Origin: Chloroflexota bacterium | GTDB taxonomy: Bacteria > Chloroflexota > Limnocylindria > Limnocylindrales > CSP1-4 | Assembly (NCBI GenBank): GCA_021787395.1 | Contig: JAJYLZ010000026.1 | Span: forward strand, 1-46,064 | DNA: 46,064 nt | Reading direction: 5' to 3' | In this document: one piece after another, positions 25,191-34,212 of the stretch | Layout: the number at the start of each line of letters is the position of its first letter | Position numbering within the stretch: the first letter of the stretch is position 1 | Notes under the pieces: model-generated | Told to the model about the DNA's origin: nothing | Databases searched by the model: none | Seen by the model: the letters and a program-made list of their open reading frames with translations, nothing else | Made by a program: the position numbers and the translations under genes

Positions 25191-28100
25191 ATGGCGCTCT
25201 CGAACCGCGAGCGGATTGGCCGGATGCTCGACGGGCTGGCCGGCGGCCTCAAGCCCGTGGTGGACCGCGCGTTCACCGAGGCGTACGGCACGGCTTGGGT
25301 CTCTCACGTCGATGCGCAGCGCCCGGGGAAGGCCGGCCCGCCCGACCCGAATGACGCCCAGTTCCTGCTCAACGCCTGCTTCTTCCACTGGAACGACACG
25401 CTCGGCAAGACCCTCGGCCAGGCCGAGAAGAACTACGTCAACGAGCTGCGCCTCACGCGGAACCGCTGGGCCCACCCCGGCGAGAAGCCGTTCACCGGCG
25501 ACGACGTGTACCGCGCGTACGACACGGCCGAGCGCCTGCTGCGGTCGGTGGCCTCGCCCGCGGCCGACGAGATCGGCCGGGCCAAGGGCCAGGTCTTGAT
25601 GGAGAACGCCGTCGCGCAGGCGAAGGAGCGCCAGAAGGCCCCGGCGGCGGCGCCCACGTCGGGCGAGCCCGCGAAGGGCCTCTCGCCGTGGCGGACGGTC
25701 GTCACCCCGCACCCGGACGTGGCGGCGGGCCGGTACCGCCAGGCGGAGTTCGCGGCCAACCTCGACCAGGTCGCGCGCGGGGAGGGAGCCAAGGAGTACG
25801 TCGACCCGCGCGAGTTCTTCTCGCGGACCTACCTCACCGAGGGCCTGCGGCTGCTGCTGACGGGCGCACTGCGGCGACTGGCGGGCAGCGGGGGCGAGTC
25901 GGTCGTCGACCTCCAGACCACGTTCGGCGGCGGCAAGACGCACTCGATGCTCGCGCTGTGGCACCTCGCCGGGTCCGGCCCCGAGATGACCGCGCTGCCC
26001 GGCGTGGAGGGCGTGCTCGCCGACGCGGGCGCGCCCGCGCTGCCGCGCGTGGCCCGAGCCGCGCTCGTGGGGACCGCGCTGTCGCCGATCACGCCGCGCG
26101 CCGTCGAGGGCACCGAGGTCCGGACGATGTGGGGCGAGCTCGCCTGGCAGCTCGGCGGCCGCGGGGCGTTCGATCGCGTGGCCGATGCTGACCGCGCCGG
26201 GGTGCCGCCGGGGGCCGACGCGCTGCGCGACCTGCTCGCGGCGCACGCCCCGGTCGTCGTGCTCGTGGACGAGTGGGTGACCTACGCCCGGCTCCAGTGG
26301 GGCAAGGACGACCTGCCCGGCGGAACCTTCGACGCCGCGCTTTCGTTCGCCCAGCAGCTCACGCAGGCCACCGACCAGGTCGACGGCGCGCTGCTCGTCG
26401 TCTCGCTGCCGTCGTCGGAGATCGAGGTCGGCGGCGAGGGCGGCCAGCGAGCGCTGGCGGCCCTCAAGCACGTGGTCCACCGGGTGGACGCCCCGTGGAA
26501 GCCGGCCGCCGCGCAGGAGGGCTTCGAGATCGTCCGGCGGCGTCTGTTCGAGCCGATCGCCCCCGAGGCGGCCAGAGCGCGCGACGAGGTCGTCCAGCGG
26601 TTCTCCGAGCTGTACTCGGGGAACGCCGGCACGTTCCCCGCCGACACGAGGGAGAAGGCGTACCTGGAGCGCCTCCGGAACTGCTACCCGATCCACCCCG
26701 AGCTGTTCGACCGGCTCTTCGACGACTGGTCGACGCTCGAGCGGTTCCAGCGGACCCGCGGCGTGCTCAAGCTGATGGCCGCGGTCGTCCACGCCCTCTG
26801 GGAGAAGCAGGACGGCAACCTCCTGATCCTGCCCGCGGCGCTGCCGCTCGACGACACCGCGGTGCTGCCGCAGCTGACGCAGTACCTCGACGACAACTGG
26901 CAGCCGATCGTCGAGGGCGACGTCGACGGGCCGTCGTCCCTGCCGCTGCGGCTCGACCGCGAGAACGGCGGCACGTACGGGCGCTACTCGGCGGCCCGGC
27001 GTGTCGCGCGCACGGTCTTCCTCGGCTCGGCGCCGCTGCCGGCGGCCGCCAACCGCGGGATCGACGACAAGCGGATCCTGCTCGGCTCAGTGCAGCCCGG
27101 CGAGACGCCGGCGACCTTCGGCGACGCACTCCGCAAGCTGGCCGGCCAGGCGACCTACCTCTACGAGAACGCCGGCCGCTACTGGTACTCGACCCAGCCG
27201 TCGGTGAACCAGCTCGCGCGCGACCGGGCGGAGCAGCAGCCCGAGGACCGGGTCGAGCTCGAGATCGAGACGCGCCTCAAGAAGGCGCTCGCGGATCGCC
27301 TGCCGTTCCACCGCGTCCACGCCGCGCCGCGCGACGCCTCCGACGTGCCCGACGAGGACGAGGTCGCGCTCGTCGCCCTGCGGCCGGAGCACCCGCACGA
27401 CGCGAAGGGGGCGTCGTCGAAGGCGAAGGAGGCGGCGGCCGCGATCCTGGCCTCGCGGGGGGCCGGCACCCGGGTCAACAAGAACACGCTCGTGTTCCTG
27501 GCGCCCGACTCGCTGCGGCTCCCCGAGCTGAAGGACGCCGTCCGCCAGTTCAGGGCGTGGTCGTCGATCCTCGACGACGGCGATGCCGGACGGCTCAACC
27601 TCGACGCCTTCGGGAAGGCCCAGGCGAGGTCGCAGCGCGACGCCCTCGACGAGACCGTCAAGAACCGGATTCCCGAGACCTACCACTGGCTCCTCGTGCC
27701 GGAGCAGGCCGACACCCTCGCGCCGGTCGACTTCCGCCAGGTCAAGATCGCGCCCGGCCCGGACATCGCCGCGCGCGCGGCCGCCAAGCTGCGATCCGAG
27801 GAGCTGCTGATCACCCGGTACGGGGGCGTGAACCTGCGCCTCGTGCTCACCCAGACCCTCGGCGACTACTGGTCGGCCCACCACGCGGTCGGGCTCAAGG
27901 AGCTGTGGGGCTGGTTCGCCCAGTACCCGTACCTGCCGCGCCTGCTCGACATCAGCGTGCTCGAGGGCGCGGTCGAGGACGGCGCCGGCAACCTGCTGTG
28001 GCGCTCTGAGACGTTCGCGTACGCGGCCGCCCGCGAGAGCGGCGGATCGTACATGGGGATCGTCGCCGGCCGCCGCGCGCCAACGCCGGTGACGTCGACC

Positions 28101-28457
28101 AGCGTGGTGGTTGACGGGTCAGTCCTGCCGGACCCGCTCCCCGGCGCCGAGCCGACGAAGCCGCTGGTCCCGGGACCTGCACTCGGTCCTAGTCCGGAGC
28201 CCACCGCGCAGGCCATCCGCCGCTTCCACGGCCAGGCCGTCCTCTCGGACCCGCGCACGCCGATCCCAGAACTCCAGAAGCTCGTGGCCGAGATCATCGG
28301 CCCGCTCGCGGCCCAGACCGACGTGAGCCTCACCGTCCGCGTCGAGGTCGAGGCCGACCACCGGGCCGAGGACGGCTTCAGCGACCAGACCATCCGCACC
28401 GTCTCGGAGAACGCGCGCACCCTGCGCCTCCGCGACTTCGGCTTCGACAAGGACTGA
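25191..28457 (+). CDS. HEPN-DUF499 AAA-type ATPase (COG1483)
   Basis: 1,088 residues. The N-terminal ~150 residues resemble a Swt1-type HEPN domain: helical, with R90-N-R-W-A-H95 matching the R-x4-6-H motif of HEPN RNases. A Pro/Ala linker then leads to the DUF499 P-loop domain: TTFGGGKTHS (K249) and Walker B LVDEW (D360, E361). DUF499 proteins are related to the BrxC/PglY ATPases of BREX. The C-terminal ~400 residues are mixed helix and strand with no recognised motif. It starts nine bases after the methylase stop and ends the five-gene operon; a hairpin follows at 28,574-28,597. Probably a motor or sensor coupling invasion to effector action, possibly with RNase activity. Confidence 0.9.
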   Translation: MALSNRERIGRMLDGLAGGLKPVVDRAFTEAYGTAWVSHVDAQRPGKAGPPDPNDAQFLLNACFFHWNDTLGKTLGQAEKNYVNELRLTRNRWAHPGEKPFTGDDVYRAYDTAERLLRSVASPAADEIGRAKGQVLMENAVAQAKERQKAPAAAPTSGEPAKGLSPWRTVVTPHPDVAAGRYRQAEFAANLDQVARGEGAKEYVDPREFFSRTYLTEGLRLLLTGALRRLAGSGGESVVDLQTTFGGGKTHSMLALWHLAGSGPEMTALPGVEGVLADAGAPALPRVARAALVGTALSPITPRAVEGTEVRTMWGELAWQLGGRGAFDRVADADRAGVPPGADALRDLLAAHAPVVVLVDEWVTYARLQWGKDDLPGGTFDAALSFAQQLTQATDQVDGALLVVSLPSSEIEVGGEGGQRALAALKHVVHRVDAPWKPAAAQEGFEIVRRRLFEPIAPEAARARDEVVQRFSELYSGNAGTFPADTREKAYLERLRNCYPIHPELFDRLFDDWSTLERFQRTRGVLKLMAAVVHALWEKQDGNLLILPAALPLDDTAVLPQLTQYLDDNWQPIVEGDVDGPSSLPLRLDRENGGTYGRYSAARRVARTVFLGSAPLPAAANRGIDDKRILLGSVQPGETPATFGDALRKLAGQATYLYENAGRYWYSTQPSVNQLARDRAEQQPEDRVELEIETRLKKALADRLPFHRVHAAPRDASDVPDEDEVALVALRPEHPHDAKGASSKAKEAAAAILASRGAGTRVNKNTLVFLAPDSLRLPELKDAVRQFRAWSSILDDGDAGRLNLDAFGKAQARSQRDALDETVKNRIPETYHWLLVPEQADTLAPVDFRQVKIAPGPDIAARAAAKLRSEELLITRYGGVNLRLVLTQTLGDYWSAHHAVGLKELWGWFAQYPYLPRLLDISVLEGAVEDGAGNLLWRSETFAYAAARESGGSYMGIVAGRRAPTPVTSTSVVVDGSVLPDPLPGAEPTKPLVPGPALGPSPEPTAQAIRRFHGQAVLSDPRTPIPELQKLVAEIIGPLAAQTDVSLTVRVEVEADHRAEDGFSDQTIRTVSENARTLRLRDFGFDKD

Positions 28458-28573
28458 CCAAAGGGACGTCCGTGGAGGCACTGAAGGTCGATCCTGCCGT
28501 CTTGTTCGGCGTCATCGGCTGCAGGCCTGCCTCGGGTCTTCTGGTGGACCATCCGCCGATCGCCAAGCGCGAT

Positions 28574-28597
28574 GCGGCCGGGACGTTGCCCGGCCGC
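28574..28597 (+). terminator. Hairpin after the HEPN-DUF499 gene
   Basis: A perfect 9-bp stem (GCGGCCGGG at 28,574-28,582 with its complement at 28,589-28,597) and a six-base loop. It lies between the DUF499 gene and the OLD-type nuclease gene, where it would separate the two transcription units. No T tract follows. Confidence 0.5.
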
Positions 28598-28628
28598 GGG
28601 TGCGCTCTCACACGAAGCAGGGGGAGCC

Positions 28629-30458
28629 ATGCGCGTGCGAAGGCTGACTATCCATCGCTTCCGTGGCATCGAGGACCTGACGATCTGCCCGACGGCGAGA
28701 AATGTCCTTGTCGGCCCGAACAACGCCGGGAAGAGCACAGTTCTGGAAGCCTTGGACCTTGCGCTCCACCCTGGCCTTGGACGTCCCCGCGCGGCGCCCA
28801 CCGAGGTCGACTATTACGATCGCGACCCGGCGCCAGGCTTCGAGATTGAGGTTGTGGTCGGCGACCTGACGGACGCGTTTCTCGCAGAATCCGCGGAGGC
28901 GCTCGAGGGCTGGCGCGACGAGGATCAAGATGTGGTCGCCGAGGTCGACGGCGACGGGATCGAGCCCTGCATTCGGCTGCGGGTCCTAGGCCTCCCAGAC
29001 CTCGAGGTCGTCCATGAGCACGCCAAGCCGGAGTTAGCGGGCGTCCGCTTCGGCCAGCGCTTGCGAGCGCGCCTCGGTTGGGTGTTTGACGGACGCCTGC
29101 GCGAGCCGTCCCGGCAGCTCGCCTTCTATCAGGGCGGAGTGCTCGACCGCCTCTTCGCCGATGCGGACCTAGACCCGGCACTGACGCTTCTTCGCGATGC
29201 GCTGGGCAAGGGCGCCGAGGGCCTGAATGCGGAGACAGCGGTGGTCGGGGTCCTAGACGCGCTCCGAGATGAGCTGGCCCCACTCGGTCTCGAGCCGGGA
29301 GGCGCACCGGAACTCGAAGCAGGTGCTGTCTCCAACCGGGAGCTGCTCCAGGCGCTGCGGCTCGCCATGCCCGGGCCCGCCACCCGGGCCATCCCGCTCG
29401 CCCGCGCGGGGCGCGGAACCCAACGGCTCGTCCTACTGGCGACGCTGCTGATGCTCGCGAGGCGGGACACGGCCCGACCCGTGATTGGTGGATTCGAGGA
29501 ACCGGAGGAGGCCGTCGAGCCGCTCCGGCAACTGCAGGCCGGCAGGATGATCCGCGAGCTTGCCGACAACGGCGGTCAGGTGTTCGTCTCGACTCACTCG
29601 CCGGACATCATTCGAGCGTTCGACTCCGACGACTTGGTGGTGATGGAACGCACCGGGACCGTGCGCGCGCGCCGCCTCAGCCTGACCAGCGCCGGCAAGC
29701 ATGGGTACGAGCGCCGGCTCGACTGGCCGCTGATCCGCGGGCTCTTCCTGCAGTACCCGATAGTCGTTGAGGGCGTGAGCGACCGAGTGGTCTTCACGGT
29801 GTTCTGGGACGCCCTCGCCGAGTCCGGAAAGGTGTCGCGCGCCGAACAACGAGGCCTCGAGTGCATCTCCGCGGAGGGCAACAGCAACATCCCGATGGCG
29901 CTGATGGTCCTCAGCGAGATGGGCAGGCTCCCGGTCGCCGTCGTCGAACGCGACCAGCCACGGGAGGCCGACCGGATCCTGGCATCGGGCCACGCTCGTG
30001 CCCTGATCGTGTACCCGGATGACCCAGCCGCCAACAACCTCGAGCGGCTACTCGCCATGAGTACGCCGCTCGATGCGCTTGCGGGCGCCATGACGGCCGT
30101 TGCCGACGACCGCGGCGACGACTGGGGCGCCCAGCGCGCAGACCTCGTCGAGCGGGCGCTGGCTGCGGGGCTGACAACCGATGAGCGTGACGCCATCGCG
30201 GGCACGTCGAGCCTGCGCGACGCTTTCGCGGTCGGGGGCGAGGCCGAGACCAGGCGCTTGGTCGCTTTGTGCATCGGGGCGAAGGAGCCACCGTGCCCAT
30301 TCGAGATCAAAGGAGGGCGGAACGCGCGCGTACTCGCCGAGTCGATCGTGGCTATGAGCGGCGTGCCGTCGCCCTTCGCTCGTGCCCTAGGGGCCCTCGG
30401 CGCCTGGATCGCCGCTGGCTCGCCAGACAGCTCCCGAATCGACATTACGGTGACATGA
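28629..30458 (+). CDS. gajA-like: OLD-family ATPase/TOPRIM nuclease, GajA-like
   Basis: 609 residues from ATG 28,629. The N-terminal ABC/SMC-like ATPase opens with RRLTIHRFRGIEDL and Walker A GPNNAGKST (K35). It continues with GRGTQRL, a degenerate Walker B (GGFEEPEEAVEP) and the switch STHSPDII. The TOPRIM-like half starts at IVVEGVSD (E381), with later acidic VVERDQ and YPDDPAANN. This is the architecture of GajA of Gabija. Its stop overlaps the start of a UvrD-type helicase, as in Gabija. ATG 28,629 is preceded by GGGGGAG and begins the canonical fold; the open frame extends upstream to 28,572. The second TOPRIM acidic motif is less standard than usual. Confidence 0.8.
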   Translation: MRVRRLTIHRFRGIEDLTICPTARNVLVGPNNAGKSTVLEALDLALHPGLGRPRAAPTEVDYYDRDPAPGFEIEVVVGDLTDAFLAESAEALEGWRDEDQDVVAEVDGDGIEPCIRLRVLGLPDLEVVHEHAKPELAGVRFGQRLRARLGWVFDGRLREPSRQLAFYQGGVLDRLFADADLDPALTLLRDALGKGAEGLNAETAVVGVLDALRDELAPLGLEPGGAPELEAGAVSNRELLQALRLAMPGPATRAIPLARAGRGTQRLVLLATLLMLARRDTARPVIGGFEEPEEAVEPLRQLQAGRMIRELADNGGQVFVSTHSPDIIRAFDSDDLVVMERTGTVRARRLSLTSAGKHGYERRLDWPLIRGLFLQYPIVVEGVSDRVVFTVFWDALAESGKVSRAEQRGLECISAEGNSNIPMALMVLSEMGRLPVAVVERDQPREADRILASGHARALIVYPDDPAANNLERLLAMSTPLDALAGAMTAVADDRGDDWGAQRADLVERALAAGLTTDERDAIAGTSSLRDAFAVGGEAETRRLVALCIGAKEPPCPFEIKGGRNARVLAESIVAMSGVPSPFARALGALGAWIAAGSPDSSRIDITVT

Positions 30459-32149
30459 CTGTCCGGGCTGACCCGGAGCAGGAACGCGTGCTTGCGTCTC
30501 CGGCCCGACATTTGGTCGTGGTGGCCCCGCCGGGGACGGGCAAGACCTCCCTCGCGGCACGGCTTGCCGCTGAGCGGGCCAGAGGCATAGGCGAACACCA
30601 ACGCGTCCTCCTGTTGACGTTCAGCAATCAGGCCCGCAGCGAACTCGAGCGGGAGGTCGCGTCGCACGTCCCGACAGCACTGCGGCGCCGCGTGGAGGTC
30701 ACCAACTATCACCGTTTCTTCTGGGGGCTCACGCTTCGATACCGTCGCGTCCTCGAGCTGCCGGAGCTGCTCACCATCGTGAGTAGCAGACGCAGGGAGG
30801 CTGTCATCCGGGGGGCGACACGACATCACGCTCTGCTCGGCGCGCTCGACGAATGCGCCGAGTTGCTCGTGCCGGCGATGCGACCCGCGCCGACGGCCCT
30901 CAATGAGGCAGAACTGGCGCGAGTCCTCGCGGCAGTGCGTCGGGAGCATGCGGAAGGTCGGCTGGTGTTCGGAGACTTCGGCGCCTTCTGGGCTCTTCTC
31001 GTGACCAGGCAGCCGACCCTGCGTCGTGCGCTCAGGGAGCGGTACCCGGTGGTCATCGCCGACGAGCACCAGGATGCGTCGCAGATGCAGGAGGCTCTCG
31101 TCCGCGAACTAGGCACCTCGCACGTCATCTTCGCTGACCCGATGCAGCTCATCCACGCCTTCCGCGGCGCAGACTGGGGGCGCCTCGAGGGCCACATGCG
31201 CGACGCCGACGAGATCGTCGAAATCGCGACGCCACACCGCTGGCATGACAGCCCCGCGCTCGGGAGCTGGCTCCTTGAGACGCGCGACCGGCTGCGCGGC
31301 GACCACCGACGCGGAGCACGTCCGCCGGAGGTGGTCATCACCCTCACCGCTCCGGCGCACGGTACCAACGGCATGCTCGGTGCGCTGCCGGCCGCGATCC
31401 GGCGCGCGAGACAGGACGGCGCGCGATCCATAGCAGTCATGGCGTGGCAGAACGGGCTCGTGGCAGACGTGCGCCGGTATCTGTGTCGTCACGGGATGAG
31501 ACCGGCTCAGCTCGGGATCTGGCACGCGTTCGACCGCCTCGTCGAGTTGCCCGAGCAGCTTGAGGGAAAGGAGCCGAAGGCGGTCGCCGCGATGATCGTG
31601 GACACCCTGGCCGCCCTGGCTCCGCAGATCACCGCTGACGATGTCTCGCGTGCGAGGGCACGCCTCAAGGTGTCGGGAGTGCGGGGGGCAGGGGCTAGCG
31701 TTACGGTGGCGTCAATGCTTGCCGGAGCGGACGCGGGGTACCGCCTCGGGCCGGGGGGATACTTTGCGGGTGTCGCCGTCGGAGTCGACGCCTTGGCGAG
31801 ACAGGGGATCCACGCCCCTGCGCTCGAGGAGGTCTCACTGTACCGACGGGCTGCCGCGGGGTCTGATCTCTCGGCGCAGATCGACCTGTTTCGATCAGCG
31901 CTCATGGCGACCACGCATCGTGCGACCCGCGCGGATCGCGGCGTACTCACGATGACCGTGCACCAAGCAAAGGGGCGTGAGTTCGACGCTGTCGTACTAG
32001 TCGGAGCTGACGCCACGTCGTACCGATGGGAATCCGACGAAAGCGTCCGGCTCTTCTACGTGGCGATCACTCGTGCGCGAAAGCATTGGGAGATCATCGC
32101 GATACGTGGCCGCGAGTCGCGCTTGATCGACGCGCTCGGGACGACGTGA
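30455..32149 (+). CDS. gajB-like: UvrD-type helicase, GajB-like
   Basis: 564 residues. SF1A helicase: APPGTGKTS (K30), Walker B variant DEHQD (203-207), FADPMQLIHAFRG as motif III, TMTVHQAKGREFDAVV as motif V and FYVAITRARKH as motif VI. It starts with an ATGA overlap with the OLD-type nuclease gene, so the two are co-translated, matching gajA-gajB. The Walker B histidine replaces the usual DExQ hydrophobic residue. It would work with the partner nuclease to recognise and cut foreign DNA; this follows from the family, not from this sequence alone. The pair could also be a related OLD-UvrD system outside strict Gabija. Confidence 0.8.
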   Translation: MTVRADPEQERVLASPARHLVVVAPPGTGKTSLAARLAAERARGIGEHQRVLLLTFSNQARSELEREVASHVPTALRRRVEVTNYHRFFWGLTLRYRRVLELPELLTIVSSRRREAVIRGATRHHALLGALDECAELLVPAMRPAPTALNEAELARVLAAVRREHAEGRLVFGDFGAFWALLVTRQPTLRRALRERYPVVIADEHQDASQMQEALVRELGTSHVIFADPMQLIHAFRGADWGRLEGHMRDADEIVEIATPHRWHDSPALGSWLLETRDRLRGDHRRGARPPEVVITLTAPAHGTNGMLGALPAAIRRARQDGARSIAVMAWQNGLVADVRRYLCRHGMRPAQLGIWHAFDRLVELPEQLEGKEPKAVAAMIVDTLAALAPQITADDVSRARARLKVSGVRGAGASVTVASMLAGADAGYRLGPGGYFAGVAVGVDALARQGIHAPALEEVSLYRRAAAGSDLSAQIDLFRSALMATTHRATRADRGVLTMTVHQAKGREFDAVVLVGADATSYRWESDESVRLFYVAITRARKHWEIIAIRGRESRLIDALGTT

Positions 32150-32334
32150 TCACCGCTTAGCGCACCATCCCCGGCGCGAAGCAGGGTCGGCCGCGCGTCG
32201 CACGAGTGTGTCGCGATGCCAGGTTTGGTGTCAGGTCGGTGCGTGAAGTCATACCGTCCCTGACGCCCAGACCATAGGCGGTCCGTTGACAGATCCGGCG
32301 ATGCCCCGAGGCGCGTGCAGACGGGCCACGCGCT

Positions 32335-32360
32335 CCGACCCCGCCGCGCGGCGGGGTCGG
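32335..32360. terminator. Perfect 26-bp palindrome between convergent genes
   Basis: The 26 bases from 32,335 to 32,360 are exactly self-complementary (begins CCGACCCCGCCG). The site lies in the 272-base convergent region between the GajB-like and TIR-like genes. It can act as a hairpin terminator in both directions; a symmetrical protein site is an alternative. Confidence 0.5.
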
Positions 32361-32378
32361 CCGCCCCCGGTGCGGCCC

Positions 32379-32407
32379 GCGGGCTGGCACCAGAGGGGTC
32401 AGCCCGC
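32379..32407 (-). terminator. Terminator-like hairpin after the TIR-HEAT gene
   Basis: GCGGGCTG at 32,379-32,386 pairs perfectly with CAGCCCGC at 32,400-32,407 around a 13-base loop. It begins 15 bases beyond the stop codon of the reverse-strand TIR-like gene, the expected place for its terminator. Confidence 0.5.
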
Positions 32408-32421
32408 ACACCCGGTATCCG

Positions 32422-34212
32422 CTAGAAGGCGGCGAACGCCGCGTACACCGCGTGCCGCTGACGCTCGTCGACGGCCGACACGGGCGCTCGCGCTGGCGCC
32501 ACAGCAGTCCTCACCCCCTCGTCCGGGTCTTGCTCGAGGGCTTCGAGGATGTCGAGCGGTACGGCTGCCGGCAGCCGCTCGGCGATGCGCGCCACGACGC
32601 CGGCGGCCCCCTCCCGCATCTCCGCCGATGGGCTCCCCGCCATCGCCAGGACCACGTCCCATGCCTCCGGGCGGCTGAGCGCGAGCTGCGCGAGGCATGC
32701 GCGCGCCGGCGTGTAGACGTACCAGGACTCCGCTGGCGCCGCGTCGCCCGTGGAGTCGACGAGGCGCGCGACCAGCGGCATCGGGACGAGGCCAGGGGCG
32801 CGGACCGCGCGGTCGTAGAGGATGACTGCAGCAGATGAGCGGACCGACGAGTCGCGGTGCCGCGACAGCTCGTCGACAACGCTGTCGGGCAGGAGCCCGA
32901 TCTCGAGCGCGGCCATGCGCTCGACGGCGTGGGAGGCGACCGACCGGTCCTCCCACTGCGGCGCGTTAAGCGCGACCGACACCATCAGCAAGGCGAGGGC
33001 CGCCCGTTCGCTGCTCGAGCGCCCCTCGAGCCACTCGAGCACGCGCCTGTATGTCCGGGCTGGATCTGTGACTGAGAGGCCGTCGATCATCGTGATCCCG
33101 TCGGCCAGCTCCGGGCTGATCGCAGCCTCGGCCGGGCGCCTCGGCGGGTCGGGGATAGCGAACCCCCACTCGCGGAGCTGGGCGAGCGCGGCGTCGAACG
33201 CCGCACCCGGGTCGCCCGCGTCGAGCTGCTCGTAGACCGGGGCGATGTTGCTCGGCAGCTGCGCGGCGTGCTCCTTGAGCACACAGATGCGGTCCCGCAG
33301 GCCAGCCGTGGCGCGCGCCCTCCCGATCTCGTCGGCGATGTTGGGGCGCGGGTGGAGCCGGCCTGCATCGTCGAGGAGGTCGCCTGTGACGATGGCGACC
33401 ATGGCGTCGGATCCCTCGAGGTAGGCGACGACCTTGTCCTCCGGCGTCCAGGCACCGCCGGGCCGCGGCAGGTCGCTGACGATGCGGACCTCGACGCCGT
33501 TCGCCTCGAGCAGGTCGCGGAGCGGGTGGGCGAGGCTCCGCTTGTGCCCCTCCGCGACGCTGATGAACACGGAGCGGCGCCGCGGCGGAGCTGGCGGCTC
33601 CGCGAGCGCGGGGTGCACAGGCGCCTCCACCACGGCGGACTCGTACGGCCATGTCGATGCCGGGAACCCCGGCAGCGGGAGCGCGCCAAGTAGCTGCTCG
33701 ACCGTCTGGATGTCCTTGAGCTGGCGGATCGCCATGCCGATGGTGACGGTCCACGGCCTGTCCGGGCCGCCCGAGATGCTCATCCAGCCCGGCAGCCGGT
33801 CCATCAACGCGCGGACGCGCCGGACCCTGATGTCGTCCGCGCCGCAGGCCTCGGCGAACTCGTCGCTGGTCAGCGTGGCGTTCACGCCCTGATCGAGCCA
33901 CCGCACATACTCGGACCTCACGAGGCAGAGGAGATCGCCGAGAACTTGCTCGCCCCCCTCGCACACCGACACGCCGTGGATCGTGAGCGTTGCCCTCCCG
34001 TCGACGCTGGTCAGGTCAAACTGCGCGAGCACCCGGCTCACGCCTGCAGCGACGCCGGCCACGTCGAGGTCGTCCCCTGACCGCGCCAGCGCGTGCTGCA
34101 GCTCTGCGACCAGCGGCCATTCCGCCGTCGAGAGGAACCGGTCGAGCGCGGCCTGGAGGAGCCGGCGCTCGGATCCGTTGATGACGCGGAAGTCGCGATC
34201 GTCGATAACCAT
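32422..34212 (-). CDS. TIR-like domain protein with C-terminal HEAT-type repeats
   Basis: 596 residues from ATG 34,212. The N-terminal ~200 residues are helical/winged-helix-like and unassigned. Residues 213-352 resemble TIR-like nucleotide-binding folds: SVFISVAEGHKR, then EVRIVSDLPRPGG, the strand MVAIVTGD, and RPNIADEIGRAR, in which E295 occupies the place of the catalytic glutamate of NAD-cleaving TIR proteins. Residues about 415-575 form helical pairs rich in Ala/Leu/Arg like HEAT repeats. Such proteins often act as NAD-depleting effectors in abortive defence; activity here is inferred. The gene stands alone on the reverse strand. The frame extends to 34,440, but the extra part looks non-coding. 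Confidence 0.7.
   Translation of the reverse strand: MVIDDRDFRVINGSERRLLQAALDRFLSTAEWPLVAELQHALARSGDDLDVAGVAAGVSRVLAQFDLTSVDGRATLTIHGVSVCEGGEQVLGDLLCLVRSEYVRWLDQGVNATLTSDEFAEACGADDIRVRRVRALMDRLPGWMSISGGPDRPWTVTIGMAIRQLKDIQTVEQLLGALPLPGFPASTWPYESAVVEAPVHPALAEPPAPPRRRSVFISVAEGHKRSLAHPLRDLLEANGVEVRIVSDLPRPGGAWTPEDKVVAYLEGSDAMVAIVTGDLLDDAGRLHPRPNIADEIGRARATAGLRDRICVLKEHAAQLPSNIAPVYEQLDAGDPGAAFDAALAQLREWGFAIPDPPRRPAEAAISPELADGITMIDGLSVTDPARTYRRVLEWLEGRSSSERAALALLMVSVALNAPQWEDRSVASHAVERMAALEIGLLPDSVVDELSRHRDSSVRSSAAVILYDRAVRAPGLVPMPLVARLVDSTGDAAPAESWYVYTPARACLAQLALSRPEAWDVVLAMAGSPSAEMREGAAGVVARIAERLPAAVPLDILEALEQDPDEGVRTAVAPARAPVSAVDERQRHAVYAAFAAF

Noticed and set aside
15549-28457. Classification as canonical BREX or DISARM
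   Set aside because: There is no PglZ phosphatase or BrxA/BrxB/BrxL for BREX, and no DUF1998 or phospholipase-D protein for DISARM. Only the DUF499 ATPase and SNF2/methylase parts are shared in kind.
28472-28849. Forward frame of 125 codons before the OLD-type gene
   Set aside because: It spans a terminator-like hairpin and then runs out of frame through the conserved ATPase N-terminus, so it is not a gene.
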